The notes under the pieces were generated by a model, which was not told where the DNA came from, searched no databases, and was given only the letters and a program-made list of their open reading frames with translations. Of a stretch of 64,000 nt of DNA, positions 11,421 through 23,066 are shown piece after piece. The position numbers and the translations under genes are program-made. Location of the stretch: the NCBI GenBank assembly GCA_032191425.1, contig CM063462.1, forward strand, positions 137,186 through 201,185, written 5' to 3'. How positions within the stretch are numbered: position 1 is the first letter of the stretch; each line of letters opens with the position of its first letter. The stretch is from Lymantria dispar. Its lineage: Eukaryota > Arthropoda > Insecta > Lepidoptera > Erebidae.

Positions 11421-11939
11421 AAGCGGCAATTCTATTTCATTGAAAGTATGATATGGCGTGTCTGTTGTCAACTGCTGATTGAACAATCACTTTTCGTATC
11501 ATGATTTTGAAAATTAAAGTTTTAGTAAAAGCTCATTTTTCTTATAATTTTCATTTAAACAAACCTTGTTCTAATAATTACACAATAACAAAAGGATTAT
11601 TCAATTTGGTGCCGTCGATCGGCAGTTATGCGCGTACTTACATCTTGATGATGTATTCTTATTTATTTAGATAGATTTACAGTTGTAGAGTAGTCGTGCT
11701 GAGAGGTGACCGATCTGCGGTCGCGTGTGACCCCGCACCCCCGCACCCCCGCACCCCCGCACCCCGCACCCCCGCACGCGACCTTTACTTATAACCGCTA
11801 TTTTACAAAGTCGTTCACTCGACGAGTCGCTCCCGCGGGCCGGTCTCGCTTCATTCATCTATTGTATTTAGTTAGAAGTGCTTCGCGCGCTCTTTTTGTA
11901 GAGAGCACCACACTAGCACACACCGCACAGTGCCGCTGC
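11421..11939 (+). promoter_or_regulatory. Possible upstream/promoter region of the LRR gene
   Basis: The left part is AT-rich and featureless. From about 11690 the composition shifts to CpG-rich DNA with an imperfect CACCCCCG pentamer-like run (11738-11775) and a cluster of short GC-rich motifs just before the proposed first exon. No TATA box or initiator can be assigned with confidence. The promoter reading depends on the proposed 5' UTR exon at 11940-12030. Confidence 0.3.
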
Positions 11940-12030
11940 GACACCGTGCGCCACTAGACGCAGCACAGCACAGCACAGCACAGCACAGCACAGCACAGCG
12001 CGTGACACGGACAGGCGCAGAGCTCATAGA
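11940..12030 (+). other. Candidate 5' UTR exon of the LRR gene
   Basis: A GC-rich block containing eight CAGCA pentamers (11960-12000) ends in CATAGAG followed by GTGAGTG, a near-consensus splice donor at 12031. The next convincing acceptor on this strand is at 14956, thirteen bases before the LRR start codon. The exon has no start codon in a sensible frame, so it would be untranslated. The start coordinate is approximate. No transcript evidence is available. Confidence 0.35.
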
Positions 12031-12813
12031 GGTGAGTGCAGTCACTCAAATGAGCTGTAACAGTGAGTTATTTCGAGGTTGTCTCCTCTTAGAATGATCG
12101 TTTACCTACTTACATTGACCTGTTGCGAGAATTGATCAGTGATTATGGTTTTATTTATTGAATGCAATACACAATTGTAATTGATGTGATACGACGAGTT
12201 TGTTTCGTATTCATTTATAAATTAGTATGTTATTGTGTGTTGAATGTTAGTTAGGGGGCGAGGGCGATGAGTGACGCGCAGAGGTCAATCTCAATGACAA
12301 GCCGCGTGTGTGTCGCGTCGTATTACACTGATAACCTATCGCATGTACCTATATGAACGACGTCTCTCGCGTTAGTTAATCAATATGATATAATACAAGT
12401 GTGTTAGACTGCCCAACACGAATCCATTGTGTGACCGCCACTTTGACAAGTGTAGTGTATCGTGACAACAGTGGACTCGACATGTTCACATACTGAACTA
12501 GAAGTTCACGTGTCACGGGGAGCTTTAGCCTTATCCTTAACTAGACGAACAACTTCACTGACAATAATTATTTGTGAATCACACAAAGAGCTGTCGTACC
12601 ATCACAAGGATTTAGTCGCAGACCCTTTAAAAGAAATACACATAATTATATTAATGAATATAAATTTGACTAAATGGCGCTGTGTCGTGGCAAGTGTTAC
12701 CCGCGGACCTGCTACTGTACGAGTGAATGTGAATAAAGTAGCAGACTGCTGACCACGGCAGTTAGAATACGGTACCTTCGGATTGTTATATACTTGAGCC
12801 CTTTATAAAAATA

Positions 12814-14142
12814 CTAGCAACCCGCCCTCGCTTCGCTTCGGTTTCAGTCACCTTACCCGCCCAGTTCCCTTAGAAGGTAAAAATTGACAAATGCTCTTAA
12901 TTCATTTTTACTGAAGAGTATTTTCCGTGTGATGACGGAATAAGAATACCATTCACCACCCCTCCTCCTACCCGTGGCTGTGGTAGGAGACGACTAAGGG
13001 TTTATAATATGCACACAACATCTACGCAAGAGAAGAAAAGCTCGAAACTAAAACCTATGGCAACACCTCTGACCAGCGTGGTATAGTAGGTCATTTTCGC
13101 TCTCATAATGGAGGAGGCTCGAGCCCAACAGTGGGATGTATAAGGGTTTTAATGATGAAACAAATGATGAATGAAGAGTATTTAAGCAAAAATTGAAGAA
13201 AATCTATGACGAATTCTGTCTCCTCATACAAACTTTGCTGCTGCGGTTCACCTCTTAGGAGTTGAATTCCAAAATATCCTTTCTTAATGGGTCCCTACGT
13301 CACAAAAAAAAAATACAGTCAAAATTGCATGTTTCTAGCTTCAGTAGTTTCAGCTCGGCGTTAATGAGTTAGTCGACCAACTTTTTATACCTATTTACAC
13401 CCTTAGAGGGTGAAAATGAAGAAATGCTGAAACTCGTGTTCATTTATTTTTTAAATAGTATTTGTAGAGAATTTGAAGAAAATCGATGTAGATTTTTTTC
13501 TCCCTATACAAACTTTGTTACTGCGGATTATCAGCTAGGGGTTGAATTTCAAAAAAATCCTTTTCTAATGGGTTTCTACGTCACGTAAAGAAACTAATGT
13601 CAAAGTTCATGTTTCTGGCTTCAGTAGTTTCAGCTCTGTGATAAGTTAGTAAACTGACATCTTTCTACTTATTTTACACCCTTCGAGGATGAAAATGGAC
13701 AAACGCTGAAACACGTGCTTATTTATTTTTATTAAAGAGTATTTGTGCTTAATTGGAAGATAATAGCTAAAGAATTTTTTTTCTTTCCATACAGACTTTA
13801 CCGTTGCGTTTCACCCCCTTAGGGGTGGAATTTCAAAAAATCTTTTCTTAGTGGGTGCCTACGTTACAAAATAAAACTACAGTCCAAATTTCATTTTTCT
13901 AGCTTCAGTAGCTTTGGCTCTGCCTGTTCCTTTATATGTATATTATTGTGAATGCCCCCGCAACACCCTTTGTAGGTGGAGTTTCGCAAAATCCGTTCTT
14001 AGCTGACCTCTACTCAACGAAAGGAATACTCATGCCAAATTTCAAGTCTGTACGCCTTGTGGTTTCAGAGATACGGTGATGAGTCAATATATCGCTCGCA
14101 AAACCCTCCTCTCCTATATATATATATATACATAGATATAGA
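12814..14142 (-). mobile_element. Non-autonomous Helitron (1329 bp), intact ends
   Basis: On the minus strand it begins TCTATATCTATG at 14142 (host A = complement of T14143) and ends with 'cgaagcgaagcgagggcgggttgCTAG' at 12814, followed by a host T. The GC-rich stretch before CTAG is the 3' hairpin region. The body has three diverged modules about 280 bases apart ('aatgggtcccTACGTCAC' at about 13286, its relatives near 13568 and 13850) and contains a short RTE/SINE-like repeat at about 12950-13150. The same element, in the opposite orientation, forms the outer layer of the nest at 17782-24865 and provides an empty-site comparison for it. Confidence 0.85.
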
Positions 14143-14377
14143 TTAAAATTAGGCATTCATCGTGAAACTTATTCTCTCTCTCTGAGCTTTTACCGCCGGG
14201 TATAATCATCGATGTGGATCTCTACTGGCAGTAAAATTATACATACATACTGATGAGATGAAAGCAACAAATTGAGAGAAAGCGTCCGGAATCAATCAAC
14301 AGAAGGTGTGGTCTTCATCACGATAACTACCACACACACAGTAAACATTACGAGTTTGTCTGAGAGGTGTTAATGCA

Positions 14378-14703
14378 TGCGCGTCATGCCGCCCTAACCG
14401 AGGCCGCGGGTGACGTGACCGGGGAATTAGTCCATCACCCGCCGAGAGACCGACCGCGTGAGGCAAGACCGACGTCCTCCCTGAGGAGGCGACGTCGGTC
14501 GATGGGAGGGTACCCTACTAGGGGGTATTCCGTCGAGCCGACCACTGATGACAAGTAACCCTGCTCCGGTGGTCGGTCTAACGACGAAGGCGACGTGGTG
14601 TTCAGGTGGGTTGCGGGTGTGTGTGCTTACGCCCTTTGTCGCCCCGGACGGAGTGGTGCGAGGAGTGCGCCGACCGCGACCCACCACAAAAAAAAAGAAA
14701 AAA
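14378..14703 (+). mobile_element. R1-like LINE, 3' tail only (copy 2), with 13-bp target duplication
   Basis: This insertion covers only the end of the ORF and the 3' untranslated region, ending in a poly(A) tract (14686-14704). It is flanked by the perfect direct repeat AGGTGTTAATGCA at 14365-14377 and 14704-14716. The body aligns with 37911-38200 (copy 3) and with the complement of 1391-1555 (copy 1), for example 'gcgtcatgccgcccta' and 'cgaccactgatgacaagt'. It lies in the large intron proposed for the LRR gene. Confidence 0.9.
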
Positions 14704-14968
14704 AGGTGTTAATGCACCTGCTATAGAGCCCCTGACCCTCCTTTTTTCATATTTATTTTGTTCACACAGTTGTCAAAAAATAAACTTAGCTACGATCAGT
14801 CATCCATATATTATATCTTAAATATGTAATTTTCTCATTAAAATATTAAATAATTTTAGAATTTAGTAAAATTATCATAACAATAATAAATGTTACGATT
14901 GTGTTGACAGCGTGTGTGTGTGTGTGTATGTTCACGTGACTGTTATCGTGTTACAGATACGCTGTGAC

Positions 14969-15913
14969 ATGTCCGCCCCCAGTGTGTGGGGCGCCCTGGT
15001 GCTGTGGGGCGCCGCGGTGACTTTGTGCGGCGCGCACTGCCCCCTCGTGTGGGAGGGCGGGCGCCTCACTGCTCAGTGTGGCTCCACCGGACTCACCGCA
15101 CTGCCAGACGACCTGGACTCAGCCCTGCAGGCACTCGACCTGTCACACAATAACTTGACGTCACTGAACAGGGACGCCTTCACAAACATAGGGCTCGTCA
15201 ACCTGCAGCGCCTCAACCTCTCCGCGTGCCACCTGAGCGACATCCACGAGCGCGCCTTCCACTCGCTGGAGTTGCTCCACACCCTGGACCTGTCGCATAA
15301 CTCTCTGACGACGCTGACGCCGCGGTGGTTCCACGAGACGCCGCGTCTGCGACACCTGCTCTTCGGCGGTAACCGCATCACGCGCCTCGCCGACGACACA
15401 TTCTCGACTCTCACACGTCTCCAACTGCTCGAACTGAACGATTGCGAGGTGGTGGAGGTCGCGCCGCGAGCGTTCGCTGGACTCGAAACTTCTCTACGCC
15501 GCTTGGATCTCGGCGGTAACAAACTGCGAACTGTCGAGGCGGCGAGCGTGACCACCCTGCAGTCCCTGCGGCACCTGGAGCTGACGGGCAACTCGTGGGA
15601 GTGCACCTGCGGCGTGCGAGCGCTACTGCAGTGGGCGCGCAGGGAACACGTGGTCACAGGTGGAGCGCCCTCCTGCAAGGCGGGGTCGCCGACCACGTGC
15701 CAGGTGGCCCCCGCAACCCCTACGGCCGCGCCGGTGACTCTGGAATGCCGCGTGAGCGGTGTCCCTGCCGATGCTCTGCACTGGTCGCGCGGTGGAATGC
15801 CGCTGGAGGCCCAGGGCGGTGCGCCGGTGACGCTGCAGACGGACGCGCCCACTAACAGCTTCACGCTGAGGTGGAGCGCACCGCACACACCGCTGGAGCT
15901 GGCGCTGCACTGA
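14969..15913 (+). CDS. Secreted leucine-rich-repeat protein with LRRCT and partial Ig-like tail
   Basis: The start is the ATG at 14969, thirteen bases after a good acceptor (ATCGTGTTACAG, exon from 14957). The 314-residue product begins with a signal peptide (about 1-22). An N-terminal cap follows with Cys20, Cys24 and Cys37. Six LRRs cover about 53-200, repeating LxxLDLSxNxLTxL. An LRRCT cap lies at about 208-245 with Cys212, Cys214, Cys236 and Cys244. The last 65 residues look like the first half of an Ig domain (TLECRVSG, Cys260; LHWSR, Trp272). They stop at a TGA before the second Ig cysteine, with no membrane segment. Kekkon-like and related LRR-Ig receptors have a complete Ig domain plus a transmembrane helix. 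This is therefore either a shortened secreted relative or a gene whose last exon is missed. A role in extracellular protein binding is inferred from the family only. Confidence 0.8.
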   Translation: MSAPSVWGALVLWGAAVTLCGAHCPLVWEGGRLTAQCGSTGLTALPDDLDSALQALDLSHNNLTSLNRDAFTNIGLVNLQRLNLSACHLSDIHERAFHSLELLHTLDLSHNSLTTLTPRWFHETPRLRHLLFGGNRITRLADDTFSTLTRLQLLELNDCEVVEVAPRAFAGLETSLRRLDLGGNKLRTVEAASVTTLQSLRHLELTGNSWECTCGVRALLQWARREHVVTGGAPSCKAGSPTTCQVAPATPTAAPVTLECRVSGVPADALHWSRGGMPLEAQGGAPVTLQTDAPTNSFTLRWSAPHTPLELALH

Positions 15914-16029
15914 GCGCACACAGCTGGCCTCGCTCACGTGGGCTGTCACTAATATACGGGTAACGACTGTCTCCGACTTGTTTCATTTAACTTGTCCTGA
16001 TTATTTTTGTGTTAAATTTACTAATTGAA

Positions 16030-17430
16030 ATAGAAAGAAAGAAAGAAAGAAAAACATTTATTTCGGTTTCCAAAACGTAAAGTAAGTAATCAAAATTCGT
16101 ACAAATTCATGCATATAGGATACCGAAAAAGGTCTCACCTCAGCATGAGCTGCATCACAAACGTGTTACAGCGCTGATTTTCAGGTAAAACCTTCAGAGT
16201 GAGTACGGCTCATCACAACGTATACAATAGAGTACTGCGCCACACGACATATTGTATGCGCAGTAGACACACAATATACACACAGACTTAAACATACTAA
16301 GTACTACTTCTTCCTATTCATTTATTATAATTGTGATTTTTGATTATTCGTAAAACTTAAAAAACATACATATGTGGCCATATACACAAAGACACACACA
16401 TACACAAAGACAACGCATGCGCACGCATATGCGCATAAACATGTACATGCATATAAACATATTTACAATTTATTAGTTTATGGATTTAATAGGTTACCGG
16501 GGCATTGAAAGAGGAAACATAATATTAAAGAATTGTGGTAAATAAATTATAACTAACTTCATAAGGCTATTTACATAGTACCTGGGAGCGCGACACACAT
16601 ATATACATACATACTCATACATAAATACATACATACACGTACACACACATACATATACCAGTGTAGATATATTATACAAGATGTTTTATTACGCCTTGTG
16701 TTGTTCTTCAAGCAAATATTTTTTATATTTGATTTTAAAATAGTGAACTGACTCTAACAGGCGTAAAGGAGGTGGCAAATCGTTCCAGCATCGTGAAGCA
16801 GCGAATTTGAAGCTTCCACGAAATGCTGCCGTTCTATGTCTTGGTGTTAATAATAGATAGGAGGATGCCCTTGTTTTTATTGTGTGATGATTCTTCGACC
16901 ATGATAACTTGCGATATAAATATTCAGGCGTTTTTGATACCACAACATCAAACAAAAGCGTCGCTAAATGAAGTTTTCTACGTGCCGCCATTTTCATTAA
17001 ATTCCCCTTATTTAAGAAGGGGGTGATATGAGATCGAGGAGGGACGTTATAACAATATCGCGCACAGGCGTTCTGAACCCGTTGTATAAGTTTTTCCGTT
17101 TTGCCCAGAATACAAGTGCCATAAACTGTGTCCGCATAGTTGAGCTTAGACAGAATCAATGTCTCGCAGAGCATAACACGAATATCAACAGATATATAGG
17201 GACGAATCCTATACAATAGCTTAAGCCTATAGAAGCAGTTACGTACTGCTTCAGTGACATGTGCTTCAAAATGTAACTGCCCATCAAATATTACTCCTAA
17301 ATTACGGGCTTCCTGCACCTGTGCAATCGGATGACCTTTTATGCGTATATTGAAATTAGTACACTTTTTTAACATGTGCCTAGAACCCATTACAATAAAT
17401 TTTTACTTCCCAGGATTCAGCTCTAAAGAG
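16030..17430 (-). mobile_element. CR1-group LINE, 3' part, (CTTT)n tail
   Basis: A minus-strand non-LTR fragment. The 3' end is a short (CTTT)n tract at 16032-16050 rather than poly(A), a habit of CR1-group elements. The long 3' region (16051-16688) contains many ACAC/ATAC runs. The frame includes the RT tail. The 5' truncation is near 17430, where the family-like words RNSLELNPGK fade. It lies directly behind the LRR gene, so the end of that transcript may run into it. Confidence 0.75.
16689..17424 (-). pseudogene. CR1-group LINE reverse transcriptase, C-terminal part
   Basis: The long open part (17390-16689) encodes the RT thumb and tail: RNLGVIFDGQLHFEAHV, LSKLNYADTVYG, RVQNACARYCYNV and RGSFKFAASRCWNDLPPPLR, ending KYLLEEQHKA. 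Upstream, RNSLELNPGK is separated from KFIVMGSRHMLKKC by an in-frame TAA at about 17405, so the ATG of the open part is internal to the domain. Fingers, palm with the catalytic Asp pair, and endonuclease are missing. It is dead, but has few lesions in what remains. Confidence 0.8.
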
Positions 17431-17781
17431 TTTCTTATTCCCCTCTCATTCCCCTTTCCATAGATGATTGACCTTAAATTTGGTGTACGTTTTTATTTCT
17501 GAGAATAATTAGCTGGGCGATTCCTTAGTTGGTAGGCGGAATAAAAGCCGTGGACTGTATATACGTATAATTGAAAAGAATCTATTGAAAAGTTAACAAT
17601 GATTATCGCTAATACGGCTGGTATTTAAAAATGTATAAGAACGGTAAATGTGTGATATGCGCGCGCGTTACGATGTATGTCAGCTCAAAGTTCGACGGCT
17701 CGACGCGGCGCCCTCTCACCGCGCTCCCCGCCGTAGTCCCATAGCTGTGCACATTAAACGAGAGTGTTACTTGTGATATCA
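17431..17781. other. Intergenic DNA, no gene seen
   Basis: This stretch has mixed composition, with a CpG-rich patch at 17655-17745. No open frame or repeat structure can be assigned. It ends at the A that precedes the outer Helitron. Confidence 0.4.
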
Positions 17782-18906
17782 TCTATATAAATATATGTAG
17801 GAGAGGAGGGTTTTGGGAGCGATATATTGACTCATCACCATATCTCTGGAACCATAAGGCGCACAGATTTGTAATTTAGTAGAAATATTCCTTTCGTCGA
17901 GTAGAGGTCAGCTAAGAACGGATTTTACGAAATTCCACCTGCAAGGGGTGTTGCGGGGGCTTTAACAATAAAGGAACAGGGTGAGCCGAAGCTACTGAAG
18001 CTAGAGAAATTAAATTTGGACCTTAGTTTCATTTCATGACGTAGGCACCTACTAAGAAAAGATTTTTTGAAATTCCACCCTTAAGGGTGTAGATCGTGAA
18101 AATCACCGAAAAGAGTGTTACGATTTTTCATATTTAACCTATTTACATATGATTGATATCAATGATAATTTGTATATATTACAATCAAAGACCAATAAGT
18201 ATGTTCATGCTTATATTAAACTATTAAACCTAATAGTTGTTATATAATAAACGTCAACAAACGCACAAAATTGAGTAAAAATGCAAAAACATGACTTCGT
18301 ATTTTTCAGATTTAACCCCATAAATCAACACAAATTGATAAAAAGAAACACTTTTTGAACACTGAAGAAACCAATAAGTATAGCTGTATACTTCTTTTTA
18401 TACCTTTACAAACAAAGACTTCCTCTTTTAAAGCCCTAAAATCTAGATATATTTTAAGGTAAAATTTTCATACACAAATGTATGGGATAATGCGTTCGTT
18501 TCATTCGTGCAATCTCGGTGGTCACTACGGCAGTTCCTTTCTGTAAGTGGACGTGACACCACGCTTGTCGTCTGCAGACAGCAGAATTACGTATTGTGAA
18601 TTTGTGTTTTTTGTAAAAAACTGTAAGTATAACATTTTTATAATTAATTTATTTTCAGTTAGTAGAAAGTATCAATATAATGAATGTCTGAAAGAAAACC
18701 ATGATGGAACTAGATATAAATCGTAAAAAATACAATATCTACACTAATAGGTATTATAAAGAGGAAAGATTTGGATTTTTGTATGTAACGAATAAACTCA
18801 AAAAGTACTGGACCGATTTTAATAATTCTTTTATCATTCGAAAGCTTACATTATCACTGAGTAACATAGGCTATTTTTTTCGCAGGACTGATTGAATTTG
18901 AGTGTC

Positions 18907-21900
18907 ATGCCAGGGAAAAGAAAGTTTTGCACGCATTATAAAAATATGAAAGCCAAAAGATCTCGGAATAAAATGTAAGTTCCTCCCTACTTATTTATTA
19001 TCGCATTTGAACAGGGTACATTACAAAGCTAATACAATATGTCATATGATTTAGATCGCCCGATTCAGACATATACCTACAAATAACATGTAAATATTGG
19101 TTTGTATTATCTATATCTATACTGATAAATAAAATTGAAGTATCTGTATGTAATATCAAAATAATTGGATTTTTAAAAAAAAAAAAAGGCGATACGGAGT
19201 TCGCCGGGTCGGCTAGTATTGTCTAAATATCAAATTGTGGAAGCGCAACTTTGTCGACATACCTATACCACCAAACAGACGCGAGGCGCCTAGCGTCTGG
19301 CTTAGGGTTGTACAAAATAAATAAAAAGTGGATAATATTGATGAATAGTATTTCCAGTATTGAAAATAAAGAAAACCTTGGGGCCGAGACTCTGAGCAAC
19401 AATGCTACGCGCTGTATAGAGGTAAGTTGTTATACGTAATTCTTGTAGACTTGTTACACAAATAAACAAACTACTTAGTTAGTGATGGGCGAAGACAAAA
19501 TCTCAATACCTACCTATAGATTTTTTCTTGCAATATTTATTATTTTCATCGAGAGACAAACACCTTAGTACCGAAATACTTCTCAATTACTTTCTCAAAA
19601 GAAAATTTACGTTCAAATAGGTGACGTCATAAAAAAACAATACCTAATGCGTAAAGAAATTATAATTTCTATTCATCAGGAACCTAATATTGTATTAATT
19701 CTTTTGCATTTTTTTTAATTTTTAATTATTTTTTATAAAAAAAATCCAGCCATTATCTTTCTTTACAGGAACTAGTTATTGAAAACGACCAAAAGGGAAA
19801 GGTGGATGAAATGGAAGTTGGGCGTAGAGTTGTAGACGTTTCTTTTTTTTTTAAAGCTCTTCAGGCCATAGGGGACCACGGTCCAATGGATTGTAAGTTA
19901 AGTTACCTCAGTATAATAGGTGAAGTAAAAGTTGGTCTGGACTCAAAACTCATCATGAAATGTAGTATGTGTAGTATGAAATTTACTGTGTGTTTGATTG
20001 AAAAGAAAGAAGATAGAATGGAAGTGAATCATCAAATTGTATCTGGTATCATATCATCTGGTGGGAGCTACTATCAGTTAAAAACATTAACTGCCGCAGT
20101 AGCCCTACCAATCATGTCACCTTCATTATACAATGAAATTAATAATACGGTTTGCGATTGGTGGGAAAAGACAGCAGCACATTCCATGGCAGAAGCTGTC
20201 AAGGAAGAAGCGGAGTACGCAGTGTCTATAGGTAGTGTTGATAAAAATGGTACACCATTAATATCTGTTGCTGTTGACGGTTGTTGGAGCAAGAAATCTT
20301 ATGGTAAGAATTTTTCCGCCTTGTCCAGCGCAGCTGCGATAATTGGCATTAAAACTAATAAAGTATTGTTTTTTGGAGTTAAAAATAAATACTGCGTAGT
20401 TTGTGCACGAGCCGCAAAGAACGACAGTCAGCCCTCGGAACACCGTTGTTTCAAGAATTATTCGGGATCATCTACCGATATGGAATCGACCATAATAGTT
20501 GAGGGGTTTAAACGTTCCATTGTTGATCACGGTGTAATTTATAATAAATTTGTAGCAGACGGCGATTCCAGTACTTATAAAAAAATATTAGATTCGCGAC
20601 CGTACGGTAATTTAACAGTAGAGAAAATTGAATGCAAAAATCATCTTTTACGAAACTACTGCAATAGCTTGGAGAAACTGTCGAAAGACACTAAGTATCC
20701 TTGCGAATTGCGGAAATTCCTAAAAGAAAGGTATTTGCGTTTAAGAACGGGTGTAAAATGCGCTATTAAATATTGGGGCGATCAAAATCAGTCACTCGAA
20801 GAAAAAATAAAAAATCTTAGTGAAGATATCCTAAATGGTCCACAACACGTATTTGGTAATCACCAATATTGCAAGGAGTATTTCTGTAGACCTGATACTC
20901 GTCGAATAGAACCTGTTGGGTTGTTTCCAGCAATTGTTGGATGCGGATTAATGGACGCGGTACACATTTTAAGTAAAAGACTGTCATATCATTCTAGAAG
21001 TTTAATTCATAATTGTACAAGTAATATAGTTGAAAGTTTTAACGCAGTGATTGCCAAATTAGTAGGGGGTAAGCGTGTAAATTATTCTTCCCGTGGTTCT
21101 TATGCGGGCCGATGCGCAGCTGCTGTTGTGTCTTTTAATACAGGATCGATTCATAGTAAAACTCATGAAGTAATATTTAAATCTAGTCCTAATCCTTTGA
21201 TCGCGAAAGTGGAAAATTGTAATCGTAGAATTCGTTTAATTGCTAAACCTAAATTAAGATTGAAAAAGAGCCACAGCGCTGTATCGAAAGACGCTCACTA
21301 TGGACCAAACTGCGAAAAACCTGATCTGAGTCCAGAATTATATGAGAAAGCCAAGTCATCTTTTTTAGCCGATTTAAAGTTGTCTTGTGCTGAAAGAGAG
21401 GAGCTTGAAAGGTCGACCCATTTGCAAAGAAGTAGTTCTGAGTGGATGAGTACAAGGAGAAAATTACTAACCTCATCATCGTTCGGGGAAGTTTGTAAAA
21501 AACGAGAGAGCACAAGTTGTGCTGTTCTTGTTCGTAAAATCGTTTATGGTAGTAATATCTCCAGTTTGCCTGCTGTACGGTACGGTATCGAAAACGAAGA
21601 AACCGCAATTAAACAGTTAGAAATTCAAGAGAATATTAGTATACAAGGTTGCGATTTGTTCGTCGACGATCAATATGAATTTCTTGGTACTACACCAGAT
21701 GGCATAGATGCAAACGGTTTAATTGAAATTAAGTGCCCACATTCTTTAGCTGGCATGACTCTTGATGAAGCAATGGCCAAACATACCTTTTGGGTTAAGG
21801 ACAAGGCTTCCAAGGGTTATGTCATAAATAAAAATCATAACTGGTATTTCCAAATTCAGGGACAGGTACATATTACTAAAAGAAACGTTTGCATGCTTGG

Positions 21901-22138
21901 CATCTGGTTTGGTGCTACTGTACCTATGAAAGTTTGTATTATAGAAAAGGACGACAAATTTTGGGAGGAGAAAATGGAGATGAAATTAGTTAGGTTTTAT
22001 TACGATTGCCTACTTCCAGAATTAGTTGACCCTCGGCAGTCACGAAGCATGCCCATTCGTGACGCGCCCAGTATCATAGAGGCTATGAAAGAGAGGAAAG
22101 AAAGAGCTTTACGTGTTATGAAAGAGAAGAACGCCTAA
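18907..22138 (+). CDS. Mutator-like DDE transposase fused to YqaJ-type exonuclease (three coding exons)
   Basis: Model: exon 1 18907-18974 (MPGKRKFCTHYKNMKAKRSR...), donor GTAAGT; exon 2 19358-19421, donor GTAAGT; exon 3 19769-22138, acceptor CTTTCTTTACAG. Phases match, giving 833 residues. Residues here are counted from V19802 (add 55 for the full model). The N-terminal part contains CSMC (54-57). The DDE core has VAVDGCW (D159), a Cys/His insert C198-x2-C201...H214-x-C216 followed by KNYSGSS, VADGDSS (D253/D255), KIECKNH, and CTSNIVESFN (E411). The C-terminal part (about 540-705) has the YqaJ/lambda-exonuclease pattern: RRKLLTSSSFG, RYGIENEE (E599/E600), TTPDGID (D633), IEIKCP (E642, K644) and FQIQGQVHIT. 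All expected acidic residues are present and the frame is intact. The DDE domain should cut and join element ends. The nuclease may resect DNA ends, which is inference. Confidence 0.88.
19116..19216 (+). mobile_element. Mini-Helitron (101 bp) in the first coding intron of copy A
   Basis: It starts TCTATACTGATAAATAAAAT after a host A and ends 'gttcgccgggtcggCTAG' before a host T. It is entirely non-coding. It is also present at 32724-32823 in copy B, so it was in the parent transposon before the two copies separated. Its 5' 50 bases resemble those of the Helitron at 63387-63076, whose 3' end is of a different type. Confidence 0.8.
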
Positions 22139-23066
22139 TGATTTTGAAAGATACAGGTAACTTAACTACCCAGCCAGTCGATTCACGTAAACACGCCAGT
22201 CCAAAAGTCGTTTTAACTTAGGAACTTAGAAATCGCCTTTTGGTTTTCTGTTTTAAACGCACTTACTTATCTAGTCTTGGATTGTCATAAATCTTCCAAT
22301 AGCTCAATTACTATACAATTTCTGAGTTACCTGGTGTAAAGAATCATAAAAATTGGTTCAAAAATACAGCGAATTGAGAATTCTCCTTTTTTTAAGTCGG
22401 TTAAAAGGGCTAAATTTGCAAAAAACGAAGTGACGTCACTGCGCTACGATTTTTAATACTTACGTGAATCGGGCAGCTGGTAACGTTTTCATTCTGATAG
22501 GTTTTGTGATAGCCATTGATTTTATCATCAAATTAGCAGAAATCAGAACTTGATCCGTAATCGAATGAAAAAACATTAGAATTTTGAACTCATATTTCGT
22601 TATTGTTTAATTACATACTTTTAATTAGTATATTAATAATTTACAAACTTCTGTTAAAATTAGTAAATAAATGAATTATTTACTAATTTTTGTACAACCC
22701 TAGCACGCTTTTGAGATAGCGAGTAATGGCGACTCATATTTGTTATTGTGTAGTAAATAAATCATTTTTATACTTGTATTTCATTTATTAACATTTTTTT
22801 TAAAACCCTAGGATTTTTTTTAGATATCGACGAGGTGATCGTAAACAAAAAGTAAGTATTTGAGTTTACGCAATAGGCACATTTCCTTGCGTAGAGATAA
22901 ACACACTTCCTACTGAATTTGCAATTATTTTATTGAATGAATATTTTACGAATTAGAATAAATTTTGGTAGTGAAATTACAAATAAATACATAGTTGGAA
23001 TTTTAGGTAAGTAGAATACAAAAATGTCAGTCCGGACCTACTCTTGATTGTATATTATATTATAAA

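Noticed and set aside
15073..15921. Long minus-strand frame opposite the LRR gene
   Set aside because: Antisense shadow of a GC-rich coding exon; no motifs.
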